Positions 22,601 through 37,600 of a stretch of DNA of 64,000 nucleotides are shown here, piece after piece. Within the stretch, counting starts at the first letter, position 1, and every line of letters begins with the position of its first letter. Under the pieces are notes generated by a model, which worked only from the letters and a program-made list of their open reading frames with translations, was not told where the DNA came from and searched no databases. The translations under genes and the position numbers were made by a program. The DNA comes from Mermis nigrescens (lineage: Eukaryota; Nematoda; Enoplea; Mermithida; Mermithidae): contig JAVLUZ010000342.1 of NCBI GenBank assembly GCA_036768485.1, forward strand, positions 520,911 through 584,910, read 5' to 3'.

Positions 22601-25600
22601 ATGAAAAAAATTTCGAAAAAAGTCGAATAAATTGACCAATATATCGCTTAAAACATGAATATATGGCGCGAAGCGCTGAAAATTTGGCGATTTTGAGCAA
22701 ATATATAGCCAAAAACCCTTGAAAAGACACTTTTTCTACCAATTTTCAGGTAAGTTTAGGAAACTTCTTAAAAATCGCCAATTCTGGGGGTGAAAAATTT
22801 TTGCGGGGGGGGGTGAAAAATGATTCTGCGGGGTGTGAAACCCCTCAAGATCATGTATAGTCACTAGGTGACCTCGCCATGCTCTGAGTTCGTTATGAGA
22901 CGGGGCCAACTGGGCCTTTTGAAATAAATAAATTTGCAAATGTGAGAACTATTGAAATTCAAATGCGATAAATCATCTGAAATTGCAGTTTGTGGATGCA
23001 GGATTTTGTGTAAATTTAAATTTGGAAAAGTTTCCAATTATTAAATTGAAATTAGGACTGGAAATTTGGAGAGAAAAACCGGCTGATACATACTATGTAC
23101 TATCGCGAGCGATCCTTGAAATCATATATATATATAACAGTGGTTCAAAATTTCGGGTGGGGGATCCCCGGCCATTTTTAGGGGGAATGGTAAATGACCT
23201 CCAATTTTTGGCCAAAGATGCCAGAAAAACACGTAAAAATGGTAAAAAATGCAAATTTCTTGCACACATGCGGGTATCAAAAATTTTCTGACTTTGGGAA
23301 GATGGGGGACGTCCGACTCTGTTCGGGTGATCCCCCAAACCCCCTTGTTAGATATGTACTTTATACAAGAGCATTGGGGGTGAGGGGGAGTCCAAGAGCA
23401 TGGCGGGTAAAGAGGGAAGTTCAAGAGCATGGGGGTGAGGGGGTATTACCCCCCGTAAGCTTTGAAAATCTGGTTGCTATACAGCGATTTTGGTCGAAAA
23501 TTCATTGCTGTGCAGTGTTTTTTTTTGTACAAGGTCCGTTTGTACATGTACAAAGATGGTCCCCAAAAGTCTTTGTACATTTTGCACATGCAAATTTTTG
23601 TGTACTATAATATAGTACAGTAGCGATTTTAGTGTGGTAAAACAGGGTTTTCGATCTTAGGTAGTGTATTTTAGCTAATTTCTTGGTTTATGACGCTAAA
23701 AATTACTAAAAATTATCTGAAAACGGCGCGAAGCGCCAGAAAAATATTGACATTTTTCCATTCTAAATGCAAATTCTGCCATTTTAAAGATATATAGGGC
23801 AAATAATTTATCAGTTCGGCGCGGAGCGCCGAAAATTTTGGGAATTTTACACCTTTTTACAGTTTTTGTCTTCCTAAAAATCTTTGTACATTTTGTACAC
23901 ACAAAATTTTTGGGTACTATAATATGGTACAGCAGCGATTTTAGTATCGTAAAAACAGAGTTCTTCGACTTTTCGTAGTGTGTTTTAGCTAATTTCTGGG
24001 TCTCTAAGGGCAAAAATCACTAAGAATCGTCTTAAAACGGCGCAAAGCGCCGAAAAATTTGACATTTTTACTTTTGAAATGCAATTTCTGCCATTATAAA
24101 GATATATAGAACACACAATTACTCATTTCGGCGCAAAGCGCCGAAATTTTTTCGAATTATAGACCTTTTTTGCAATTTTTGTCTTCCCAAAAATCTTTGT
24201 ACATGTACAAAGACGGTCCCGAAAAGTCTTTGTACATCGGGAAAAATCTTTGCCGAATACAAAAAAAAAACCGTGTTGCTGTGTAGCCTTTTTTAGGGTC
24301 AGAAAATTAGCTATACAGTTTTTTTAGCTCAGAAAACTAGCTATGTAGTATTTTTTGAGCTCATAAATGCTACTTAGTCGTCTTTTCTGAGGTTCAAAAG
24401 GATTTATAGCTCTTTTTCGACTGCAGAAAGGGATTTATAGCTATTTTTAGTCCAAAAAGGCTATATAGTTTCGTTTGTGAATCCAAAAAGCTGTTAAGCT
24501 AGTCTTCTGAGACCAAAAAGGATATGTAGCTAATTTTCTGACTTCAAAAGGACTGTAGAGCACACCTGGGCGTGGGGGGTTTGGGGGGTATGCACCCCCC
24601 AGAAACCGAAATACCCCCCAGAAATCAAAATACCCCCCCCCAGAATTCAATTTTTGAAATTTTTTTTCGTTTTTTTCGCAATTTTTTGATGCCAATGGAT
24701 AGTGCTTGATGTGAAACGTCGAAAAATGGTGTTTTTATCGCCATACCACCATTTTTAAGGCCATTTTTCGACCTTCAAAAAAATCTTGCACCCCCCCAGA
24801 ATTTTCTTGCTGCCCACGTATGCTGTAGAGCCGTTTTTACGAAGCACATTGCTATCTAGCAATTTTTGGTTTTACCCCCCCCCCTCCTGAAAGTTCAACC
24901 CTGCGCACCTGTGATATATTTGTAATTGTGGAATGCCTATTTCTTTGACACTAGCAGTCATCTCACTTATTTTTTGTAGTTCTTATAAATTCCGTGTTTT
25001 ACTTTACCTTTATTATTTCGTTTCGAACTTTCGGGAATATTACATACATTTTTTAACCTGCGTTTTTTTATTTTTTTATTTTCTATTCGTTTTTTTATTG
25101 TAAATTATGTCGGTTTTGATTAAAAAATTAGGTTTTTTAGTATTGTGTTGAACATTTTCAATTTTTTTGTAACATGCGCTTATTTTATTGCTTTTTCTTT
25201 GCCTCGAGTAGACTTAAATTGAAAATGAAATCGGCAAAAACACTTAAATTGATTAAATAGGTAAAGTTGAAGAGAATTGATAAAAAGAGTTCGCATCGCT
25301 TATTCGTATTTTTTATTTATCATATTTGGTCAGACACGCTTTTTTGTTCATTACGGTATATTATACCACATGCAAAATTTTATGTGGGGAAGGTGTCGCA
25401 ATTGGGGCTTAATTTTTTTTCGGGGGCTTGAGCTTGGTTTTTGTTTTCTTATCGATCTTTTTTGTGCGGTATTAATTTTGAGGGGAACTGTAAAGAAGCG
25501 ATGGTTTCAGGAAAAGCTAAGGTGATTTACAATCAGCTGATGGAAAATATAGTCCCAAAATTTTACCCCAAAAAAACTTAATTCTTGTCTTTCGTCGACT

Positions 25601-28600
25601 TTACTGGTTTTAAATTAGATAAAAATTTGTTAGCCGTGGAAGACTTTCCCGGAAACTAGAAAAAGTAGTTTAAAAACGTTAAAAAAAATCGAAATTGGAC
25701 GCGCTAAACGTAAAGAGATCAAATCATGGTCAGTATAGCAGACGGATGGCCAGCATACGTGGGCAGCAAGAAAATTCTGGGGGTTCAAGATTTTTCAAAG
25801 GTCAAAAAATGGCCTTAAAGATGGTGGTATGGCGTAAAAAAACACCATTTTTCGACGTTTCTCATCAAGCACTATCCATTGGCATCAAAAAATTGCGAAA
25901 GAAAATGGAGAAAAATTTTAAAAATTGAATTCTGGGGGATATCTTGATCTCTGGGGGGTATTTTGGTTTCTCGGGGGGTGCATACCCCCCAAACCCCCCC
26001 CTCCCCCACGCCCAGGTGTGATGGCCAAATCCCGGTTTGAATGGCTTACGAAACTAGAAATAAAATAAGTAAAAATCTGAGTAGGTATTTCGGAAGAAAC
26101 TAAAATAAACTTAAAAAGGCTTTATTATTCATTTTCCAAAGTTTTGTGACATGCAAACCTGTAAATTAAGTTGTTCAGAGTACCGGACATGAAAACTTAT
26201 CCGCCTTTACCTGATCTTGTTCTGGACAGTATACCGTTCATTTCGTGGGCCTTCGAAGTGTGCGAGCTTTTAGCCTGCATTTTGGGCATAATTTGGTGTT
26301 TAGTAATCGTTTTCCACAAAAGAAGGTAAATTTCGGCATTCCGAATTACGATTACTCAATAAGGCTTAACTTCGGAGTAAAACTGTTTTAACGCGTATAT
26401 ATATATGTGTTTTGTTGAGTCAGGCTGAGTTTTGGCCCTCTGTTACGCATTTTGCACACATTTATTAATTTTCTTATACAATAAAATTGTTTCTTACACT
26501 TGTCGTCAGGAAAGATGACGCGCTATCACCCTCAGAATTATAATCGATGGTGCGTCGCGAGCACCGCGTTTCGTCCATCATGCGCTATTATCTCTTTTTC
26601 ATTATTATACGCCATTAATCTGTATCATCCCGTTAATCTGGCAATGTGGACGGCGCAATTTAGCTATTAATAGCGCCAACAAGAAGGAAGCGCGCACGTG
26701 AATGCTGGAAGCGCGCACGTGAATGCTGGAAGCGCTGTGCCGTCCGCATCGCCAGATTAATGGGATGATACAGATTACTGGCGTATAATAATAAAAAAGA
26801 GATAATAGCGCATGATGGACGAACGCGGCGCTCGCGACGCACCATCTATTATAATTCTGAGGGTGATATTGCGTCATCTTTCATGGCGATCACTGTATAC
26901 AATACATTATTTCTTATACAATAAAATTGAGCCTCTAGTGGTTTGTTTACACTTAATTCTCTACAAACATTTTTGTCTGAAACAAGCTTAACGAATTTTT
27001 CGGCTATTTTCGGCATCCTTGCAGTCGTGAAATGCTGCTACTTTACACCATATTTAGTCGGCGGTATTTTCTATTTTTCTAAATAGATGAGACAAACTCG
27101 ATCGATTTGAAAAATGATTCTATTGACTCAAAATAATATGACAATACAATTTGGTACGGATCTAATTTCGAAAATCGTGAAATTTTAATTATGGTTTTAC
27201 AGATTTTAATTATTCGAGAAACTGGAGCTTTTTAGGCATAGGCCACGTGCATACTTGCATTATCTTTTTTGAGCTCGTTTGAACCGTCGCGGTAGTGTTA
27301 CAAACTAATTCTACCTAGATTGACTGTTCTATCAATTAATTAAACTGATTAGTATAAACGGTTATTTATAGTTCCTTCAAGAGTGTAAATTAATCGCTAT
27401 AATTCTGTTCTTGTTTATAGAAATTTGTACGAATTAAACAGAAATTTAAATTAAAAAAAACTTATTAATTTATTAAAATTCATCAGCGGCAGAGATTTAA
27501 AATTAATTGCGGGTTAAACGAATCAAAAATATCAACTTTTTGAAAAAATAGGGTAAAAACGTGCGATCACGATAACAAAAGTTAGAATGGATTACTTACG
27601 AGTACATATTGTTAATAGGAAGAAAAAATGCTCCGATAGTGCAAAAGGGACGAATATACTTAGTATTACGCATCATTACGGACATAAAATGAGGGGTAAG
27701 TGAAAAGTTGTAACGTGGCAACCTGCCAACCACGTTACTTGGTGAACGAAATTCACCCGCACCGGTTTCCCGGATCTAACACGCTTGTGTAGTACTAACC
27801 GACTACTCGGGATCTTGCTCACTTCTGCGCAATATATTCATTAAGCATATGTTTGGCTACAACATCAAGTCCACGGGTTGAACACCAAAATATACAATTT
27901 TCCATTGATTCGTAGCTTCCCTGCTACAAAGTTACCTATGTATGCCTGTGAAATGTGTAAGAATCCATTAAAAATTAAAGACTTCCGCTAAAACACCTAA
28001 AAACCGAAGTATATTCTGCGGCCTGCAGAAGGAAGTTGCACATCCGACGTAGAAATATATAAAACGAATAGCTTATTCATAGAAAAGAAGCGATCACTAA
28101 TAAAAAAAACGACAAAACGTATATTGTTACGCTAGTAAGGTATGCATTGTATGGGTCAGCAATTAATAAAGTATGATTTTCATGATTCACTCATCCAGCC
28201 ACTGACCATTAACTATGTAAATGTAAGAAAAATTTGATGTTGATAGGAAACTAAATCGTTTATTAAAACACATCAAGGCTTCCTTATATTTTTCCGAGCC
28301 AGTAAACAATGTTTTGTGAAGGCACTCTTTTTTCAGAAGCCGCGGAATATACTTCATATGTTAGGGTGTTTTAGCGTAAGTCTAATTTTTATTAGATTCT
28401 TACAACTTTCACAGGCGTACATAGGTAACTTTTCCATAGTCTCCTCCCTTTATGTACTTAATGATGCGTCATTCCAAGTATATTCGTCCTTTTTGTTCCA
28501 TCGGAGCGTTTTTTCTCTGCTAGTACCCTACTTTTAATTAGCATGATTTGAGTAAATCAGTCAATAAATACATACGGCAGCATGCCACAATAATGACAGC

Positions 28601-31600
28601 AGTTCAAGAAAGCGAAAAATAATATTGTTCTCAACGTTAACATTATCTTTCTAAACAAAACAATGTTACCTTATTTAAAAATATCAAATGTTTTTGCGGC
28701 TTAGACTTCATGCAACTACTGGATGTGGAGAACACTTACACTCAGATTCGTAATCATGACGCTACACTACTCGCCACAAATGTTTACGCTTTAATGAGCT
28801 TCCAGAGCTTGTTAGGGTTATATCTTTAACACGTCGGTCCTCTTTCCGCCCACGCATGACTGACGTGCTAAACATATAAGCCTTTACAAGTTCTATCATC
28901 CTACGAAGCATATCAAAACGTAAACATTCGTGGCGAGCACTGTACATAGAATATTTCGAAAAAATGAAGCTTTTGCTACGCTCTAAAACTAAGGTTGATT
29001 TTTAGTGTAAACTTTACAGAACTACTGAGTGTAAAGAAATGATACAGTTGGATTCGTGATTGTGGCCTTACGGAACATATTTTGGAAAAAATTAAAATTT
29101 TGCAACACTCAGGATGTAAAATAAATGTAGAGTTTTAACTTTACTCATCAACAGTAAACGAATAGTGTGCAGTTTACACAAATACAGAGTATAGGGAAAA
29201 CTAACAGTCAGATTCAGAATTTTGACATCACATAAAACATTTTGAATAAAAAGTAATTTTCCGCAACGCTCTAGAACTGAAGTTAATTATCAGTGTAAAC
29301 TTTACACATCTAGCTAGTGTAAGGAAAATTTTAGTCGGATTCGTAATCCTGATATCACTCTGATTTTACGGTCATTATTTATGAAAAATTAACTCTTCAC
29401 AAGGGTCTGAGGACAAATAAATATGGGAAGTAAACCACTTTACACTTCTGTTGAGTGTATTAAACGCGCCGAACTAACGTAAGACGGTTGACTCCTGGTA
29501 CATTTTAGACTAGCGATCATGTCTAGATTCAAAACCGGAGAAGTTGACAGGAAAAAACAAGACAGAAACACGTTTAACATCCCCGATTTTTGAGTTTACA
29601 CTCATTGAAAATCTGAGTGTGACGTATACCCCTTAGAAAGTACTTTATTTTTATTCGATCCTACTTATCTCGACTTCTAAGCGGAGAAGTTGGCGAACAA
29701 AAAAAGGGACAAAACCGTATTTTTCCACCATCCACCACGTTGTAAACTTTAAAAATCTTGAATTAATCCCCATTGAGTGTAAAGAAATTCCATTTGGGCC
29801 AGTTTGCAGCCTATGAATCGCATTACGTTTGTGTGTGGAAAACGTCTCTTCCGCAGGATATTTGACATATTGACCAATCAGAAATATAAAAAGTGTTTTT
29901 TCGCCTAATGATACACTCCTGACGTCGAACTTTACACCTGCATAGGTTTAATATTGAGTTTTTTCAATTGCCATTTGCTGTGACTTGTAGCCCTTGTAAA
30001 GTACTTTATTTTTTTCTATTCCATTTGTCCCGACTTATAACCGGAGAAGCGGAAAGTAGTCCTTGAGTCGTAGTACATTTCTGCTGGAATGGATTGAATA
30101 CGACTCATAAGCGGCGTTAAAATAGGCCAAAGTGTGTCTTTTCACCCTTAGATTCTTTACATTCTTAAGACTGCTACTCTGCAAATGAGTAATTTTAAAA
30201 CAAATATAAAAGTGTCCCTTAGCTTAATTGAGCTATAGTCTATTTCTAGAAACCTTGTGCATGAAAAACAATTTCAAGCGTTCAAGAAACTGGCTACAAA
30301 AGTGGTTTTCAACCAGTCTACAGTAATAAAACTTTGCACAGTAAAACTTCAAAAGCTCATCGATTTTTCAGTACATTATCATGATAATTGCATTCGCTTA
30401 AAGAGCTTTTGTGTTCGATTAACCATGCTTTGAAATTTGTAATTTATGCACAAGGTTTCGTGAAATAGACTATAGAAAAGTCTTGAGCCCTGCCAAATTT
30501 AAAAAAACCATGTTATAACGTTACAGTAAAACTTTACACGCTCTTTACACACCGGGCGGAAGTGTAAAAAAAATTTAAAAATGGCGGCATCGAATTTTTT
30601 CATTATCTATCTTTTAAAAAAGCGCACAATATAGAAGTGTCCCCGTGTTGCTGTAATGGGGGGTGAACATATGTTGGGGGTACCCAAGTATATTAAAGGG
30701 ACGCGCTAACGTGCTACCTATGAAATTACTACAGGGTCTTCCATTAAAAAACAATACATTGTATATTTTAAATATCTTAAGTTTAAGATTAGCTAGAGGC
30801 ATGGGGTTTACACTGTTGCGTTGAGCGACCACTCTTCTATTACACACCACATTTTTGTTTAGATTCCGTAAGAATTAAGCAATGTATTGCCTGATTTCGA
30901 CAGGTTTGTCCTAAAGCTAGTGAGCCGTGGCGGATCCAGGATTTTCCTATGTGGGAGGCGGTACCCCTAAGGGGGGCGGAACCCTGACTTGGGCGGAAAA
31001 ATTAGCCGTTTTAACCCGAAAATCGCTTAAAAATCCTAATTTTGCGCACTATCTTGAGTCAATGGGGGGGCGACGGTCCCCCCTGCCCCCCCCCCCTAAA
31101 TCCGCCCCTGCTCACATTTGTTATCCATTTCTCACGCATCAAAAATTTCCTGTTTCACGATTAAGAGAGAATTGTCCATTTTTGTTGAAAACTAAGAAAT
31201 TGTTACTTTTTTCACCCGACCTCACTTTCGTAAATTACTAAAAGCCTGCTATTCGCTTCAGCAGAAAAAATTTGATGGACACACGGTTTTTAAGCACCAC
31301 GCAGTGTTTTTTTGTACAAGGTCCGTATGCGTATATATGTATAAAGATGGTCACAAAAAGTCTTTGTACATATAGCACACACAATTTCTTGGGTGCTATA
31401 ATATGGTACAAAATGAATTTCAGTGTGGTAAAAACAGAGTTGTTCGACCTTTGGTAGTGTATTTTAGCTAATTTCTGGGTATCTGTGGGCAAAAATCACT
31501 AAGAATCGTCTTAAAACGGCGCGAAGCGCCGAAAAATTTTGCATTTTTCCTTTTGAAATGCAATTTCTGCCATCATAAAGATATATAAAACACACAATCA

Positions 31601-34600
31601 CTCATTTCCGCGCGAAGCGCCGAAATTTTCTGCGAATTTTAGACCTTTTTTGCAATTTTTGTCTTTCCCGAAATCTTTGTACATGTACAAAGACGCTTCC
31701 TAAAAGTCTTAGTTTATCGGAAAAATCTTTGCCGAATACAAAAAAAACCGTGTTGGGCACACGGTCTTTTTAGCACCGCGCTAACGAAAGTTGTCCCGTG
31801 CTAATCAAAAAAATTTTGACAGTTAGCACGACGTGCTAATGGATACGAATACGGTTTTTGGCAAAATATTACTAATTTTAAGCTTTTTAATTTACTTTTT
31901 AGCGAAAATCGCTAAAAATTTTCGGCGCTTCGCGCCACCTGTATTCATGCTAAAACACGCTGGTTGAACGGCATGTTTTCAAGCACTAAATCACATTTTG
32001 ATAGAACAAACTACAAAGAATAGAACGAATTTGACTGCAAAAACATATTCTTGCCAACTCACGCCTTGTAATAGTATCCTCGAGTCGACCTAACAAAAAC
32101 TTTTCCTAATGAGCAAGAATTAAAGTATGTTATCGCAAATTATACACTGTTCGATGCACAATTGAATGTGCTTTCTCTCGATATATTTGCCCATGTTCCA
32201 CCTACAGTATTCCATTGAATATTTATCAAAAACAAATGTATTATTTTTCTATGGAACTCCCTGTAGCAGGGGCGTACTCAGGGTTTTTCCAAGGGGAGGG
32301 CGGTCCGAAATTGGTGACCCTATATTTCAGGATACGTTCGCCGGGGACAAAGTACAGTGTATTTATGACGTTTACGAACACGCTCTATCCATTTTGCACA
32401 TAAAATTTAAAGTTTTCGTAGAAAAAAATTTATTTCCTTCTAATTTGCTAAAAATTTGACGTTTTTTCACTGCGCTTGAGACCAAATTATGGGAAATAAT
32501 GATACTTCTGCGCGAAGCGCCAAAATTTTGAAATTTTTTGATGAGAACACGCCAATTTTCATTATTTTTAATGCATTATACCACCTTTCCAAAATTATTT
32601 TTGGGCTAATGGAGTTTTTCTAAAATTTTGATATTAATTTATGTTTCTTCACCTTTAATATGTGATTGTAAATTGCTTACTTTTTTAGAGGATAGATCAT
32701 CCAATTTTATATAGAAAATATAAGCGCGAAAATAATAGAAAAAAGCGGGGGGTGAAATTGTGGAAAGTAATTTTACAGTTTACACTCATTAAAGCACTTT
32801 ACACTTGTTCAGAAAAATGTGACTACGGCTTGGTTTTGACTAATTGACTAGAGTGATATTTCTTTATTTGATTTTATATTTCACACTTTCTTTAGCTTTT
32901 TCATTTTGTTTTTGCATTTATCTATTTGTAGTAGAGTTTTTATGTTTTTTCCATTATTGGTTTATTTTCTGTCATTTTTGAACGTTCTTTATTATGTTAT
33001 TTATATTTATTTTCCATTTTTATCTTATTTTCTTCCTTTTTTAAGCTCTTCGTTCCTATGTGATGATTTGTATTTGTTTCACTTTTATTTTTCTTTGATC
33101 ATATTTGTTTCCTATTTTTCGATTTATTATATTTTTCCTTTAGTTTTTCCTTTTTATTCAATTTCAGTGCAATCCTATACATTCCTTCCATTTTTACATT
33201 TAAATTATCCATTTTTTTCGTCATTTGATAACCTAATTTATTATGAATTATTTATTATTTTATTAAATATGTTATACGTTTTCGTTATTGTCAGGCACTT
33301 AGCTGGCTCCTCTAGTTTGGGGGGACCAATACCAATTTTGGGGGGTCAAAGCCAAAAATAGCACAAAATAACGTGTGAAAAGTCCCATTTTTCGGCTTTT
33401 TTATTTGGGGGATCTGGACCCCCTCCCCAGTCCCCCCTTTCCCCACAGCTACGTGCCTGGTTATTGTCAGTCTATTAAATTTTGTCTTTCTGTGATTTTT
33501 CCATTAAATCGCTACCTATTAAATTAAATTAAATTTATTCAGAACTATTTTGCTGCGTCGCATGTTTTCGCTGACGGGTACTGTATTTTTTCTACGATGC
33601 ATCACTATGCTAATCACATCGCTTTCAGTGCCTGGCGTTCATCTTGAATGCAAAAGTCAAGTCAGCTTGCTTTTTTTATTTTATTTTATTTAAATTTAAA
33701 ATTTTGATTTCTCAATGGTTTTCCAGATAAGAATAAAAAATTTCAATGAATTTTGATGCTTTATTATTTATGTTACATTGCTTTTGAATAAGAACCCTTC
33801 TATACACTCCGTTTACATTGCTTAATTTTTCGCTTTTAACCGTCTGTATTCCGTTCGCAATTTATTATTGCAGATATTTTTGTTTTATCTTTCATGTTTT
33901 ATCGTTTTATATTTCTTCTTATTTTATCAAACATATTTTACGCGATATGATCATACGCGGGCAGCAAGAAAATTCTGGGGGTGCATGATTTTCCGAAAAA
34001 TGGCTTCAAAAATGATGGTATGGCGATAAAAACACCATTTTCCGACGGTTCTCGTCAAGCACTATCCATTGGCATCAGAAAATTGCGAAAAAAACGAAAA
34101 AAATTTCAAAATTTGAATTCTAGGGGTATATTTTGATTTCTGGGGGGTATTTCGGTTTCTGGGGGTGCATACCCCCAAACCACCCACGCCCAGGTGTGGA
34201 TATGATTCATCCGTTTAAATTATTTAATTTTCGGTAAATATGTAATTTGTAACTTTTATTCACATATTTATAATTAGGTTCATCAGTTATTTGCCTTTTG
34301 TACTTGTATTTCCGAAATTTTGAACAGAAATAAAAATTCATATTAAATAGAATTATAGAAATGTGTAGTCCAAAAAAGCTTTATAAATAACACTGGTCAA
34401 CAAATTAGAACTTTCTGCTAGCATTAGAGACGAAATTGACTGATTTTGGATAAAATTTTTACGCTAATTCCAAATCTAGCTTAGAATTTTTTCAGCGCAT
34501 CAATTTTTTGAGATATTTGCATATTAAAATTTATGCAAATTATGATTTCTTTGTTGCATATAAATATCAAATTGGAGAAGGTAAAGTGATCACAGTAGGA

Positions 34601-37600
34601 CAAAATCTTAAAACATTAATCTTACATGATTCCCTCCTAAATCTAAAACTGTTCCCGTAGCTTATGTATTTTACTCACTTCTGTAAAATGAAATACATAA
34701 TTTGCATATGTGACAAGTTGTAAAGTATGAATCCTTGTCTGCTTCTAAATAATTTCAAACACTTTCTTAATCAATTTTGTTGCACTGATTTCGAAATCTG
34801 TTTTTTGTTTTGTGCTTGCCCATTTACTTGTTTCAAAAAATTCATAATTTATAGAATGTTTAGAAATTCTGAAGAATAATTTTTATTGAACAGTATAAAA
34901 AATTTTAAAAGTTGACAGTTATTGACTTCCAACTCTATCAAACGATTAGAATATAATAATTTGTCAATACTAAAAGATAAGGCAATGAGATTATGATTTT
35001 TATTTACATTGGTAACCTTTTTCGGAAGTTCTAATGGTATGAAACTTTTCGAACTGCATATACCGTTATGCAATATACTTTAATGCATAATTTTTAGAAA
35101 AATTAGACTTGCTAGTGCAAAATCGTAAGCGGATTTGTAATCAGCGTAAAAAACTGTTTTAGAAGATATTCAATATTTTCTCGATGTAGAATTATTATAT
35201 CGAATATATGTGTCTAACTACACTATAATAAATATACCAATTAAGTGTAATAATTCATAAGTGAGAATGAAGTAAGCAACACCATTGATATTTAAATTAC
35301 TAGTACAGTGCTCGCCATGAAACATGCCGCACTATAATCATCAGATTTTTATTAGATGATGCGTCACGAACGCCGCGTTTTGTCTATAATGCGCTATCAT
35401 CTCTTTTTTATTATTATAGGATATTTACTGTATCATGCCATTAATCTGGCGATGCGGACGGCACAATTTAGCTATTAATAGCGCCAACAAGAAGGAAGCG
35501 CGTGCACGTGCGCGCTTCCTTCTTGTTGGCGCTATTAAGAGCTAAATATTGATTTTTATGTCGGCTCGCCTGAATATAGGGCGGCATTCATGTGCGCGCT
35601 TCCTGCATTCACGTGCGCACTTCCTTCTTGTTGGCGCTATTAATAGCTAAATTGCGCCATCCACTTCGCGAGATTAACGGCATGATACAGATAAATATTC
35701 TATAATAAAAAAGAGATGATAGCGCATTATAGGCGAAACGCGGCGCTCGCGACGCATCATCTAATATAAATCTGACGATTGTAGTGCGTCATGTTTCATG
35801 GCGAGCACTGTAAGTCTGTATAAAACCAATTTTAGAGTTTAAAGTTTAAAATATCGTTATGGATCCGAGATTTCCATAATTAATATCAATGAAAGCCTAG
35901 ATTGGCATAAATTTAATGTGCAAATATCTCAAAAAGTTGACGTGCTGGATAAATTCTAAGGCCAAGTTAGGAATCAGCGCACAAATCTGATTGAGAATAA
36001 AATTAATTTTGTTTCTGATGCAAAATTGTTGTTGACCAGTGTAAGCGATCTGATGCTTGCAAGGGTATTTGAACGAAACAATATTGTTCAGATTGCTAGT
36101 AAAGCTTTTTTAGCTGCTTTTATATGGTTTCTGATCGATTGTTCCGTTAGCTTTACAGATTTTGCGGTGCAAAAAATTTATAAAATAAATGTTCTTAATA
36201 TTTCATTCAAATTTGTAATTCCTATGTCGATATTTTTCATCCTTCCCTAATTTTGGGCAAAAACGCGCGTTTCTGAACCATTTCTAGTACTTAACTTTTT
36301 TACCATTTTTACTAAAAATTGAGCATATCCACTAAAAATTGCCGGTCACCATGGGTGGGCAGCAGCCAAATTTTGAGGGTCCGATAAGGCAAATCGGCCT
36401 GAAATAGCACAAAAAATTCTATTCTGGGTTCTATCGGTTTTCGGGGGTCCAGCGGTTTTTCAAGGGTTCAGACCCCCCTCAGACCCATGTCCACTATTCA
36501 TCCCCTCCCAAAATTTTCAGCCGTCACTTTTTTATGCACCCTTTTCCAAATTTGTTTCTTTATTGGAAAATTCCGCTTCTAGTCTTCTCTCTCGTTTGGT
36601 ATTATAGCATAATTTTTGATATTCTACAAAATTTAGAATAACTTAAATTTATAAATTTAATTTCACGTTCAAAATATTTGATTAAATATTTAGGTTCAAA
36701 GTCCATTTATTAACTTAAAGTTGTAAATTTAACTTTAAAAAATAGCTTTATTAGTCAAGTTTAGCGAATAACGTAATAAAAATTTTACAAACTTTTCTCA
36801 ATTTTGTAATTTTAGTCGTCATAATCGTTTCAAAATTTTTAATTCAAATTTTTTCGTTTCTAAAGTTTTAATTGTAAATTCACGCTAAAATATATGAAGA
36901 AATCCTGCGTTATAACAATGCGCCAAAAACTCGACAAATTTAATTATAAATGAGAAGTCGAATTTTGCAAGAAAAACATTTTTAAATTAATAAGAAAATT
37001 TTTTGATACGAATTGTAATTAATTAATGATTTAATTCGATAAAATTTAGCAAAGCACCGATTTGTCGACGAAATTTAAACAAGCCTTACGGATATGGTAC
37101 GGTATGGGAATGTCGTTGAGGGGTGTGAGGACTTGTGGTGATTATATGTTCAGTGGGCACACCACTGTGGTCACATTGCTTAATCATTTCGTCACAGAAT
37201 GTGAGCAAATAATAATTTTGAAAAGAAATAATTCTAAAATCTCTAAAATTCAGATCCGGATTGTAAAAATTTGCAGAATCAATATTTTAGTTTAAAATTT
37301 TTTTAATTAAAAATTTTTAAAACAAAATGAATAAGCTTTGCTCTTTATATAATAAAAATTTTAGAATTTAAAAACCGAATGTCTCATGTTTCAAAGAAAT
37401 TATATTTACCGTGTTTTCGTTAAATTGTTTAATTTAATCTGAATCTAGTGGTCCTGTTAAATTTAAAAACAATCGAATCTGATTCGTAAGAATTTGCAAA
37501 GAATAAATTTGTAGTATTAATTTTTTTGTAATTAATGAATTTTCAAAGTAAAATTAAAGGTAGACTGTAGTTGAATAAAAATTTCAAATTTTGAAACTTA

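Noticed and set aside
25277..25525. 82-residue frame as an extra SAMD8 exon
   Set aside because: It has no family similarity, and the phases of exons 2 and 3 already join perfectly without it.
28316..28537. 73-residue frame as a SAMD8 exon
   Set aside because: It falls in the arm of an inverted repeat and lacks family motifs.
32906..33361. 151-residue hydrophobic frame as a membrane protein
   Set aside because: It is a Phe/Leu/Tyr-rich reading of T-rich intron DNA, ends inside a MITE, and lies in SAMD8 intron 3 directly before exon 4.
37062..37062. TTG at this position as a start codon
   Set aside because: It is an internal Leu of SAMD8 exon 5, which opens at 37050 after an AG acceptor.
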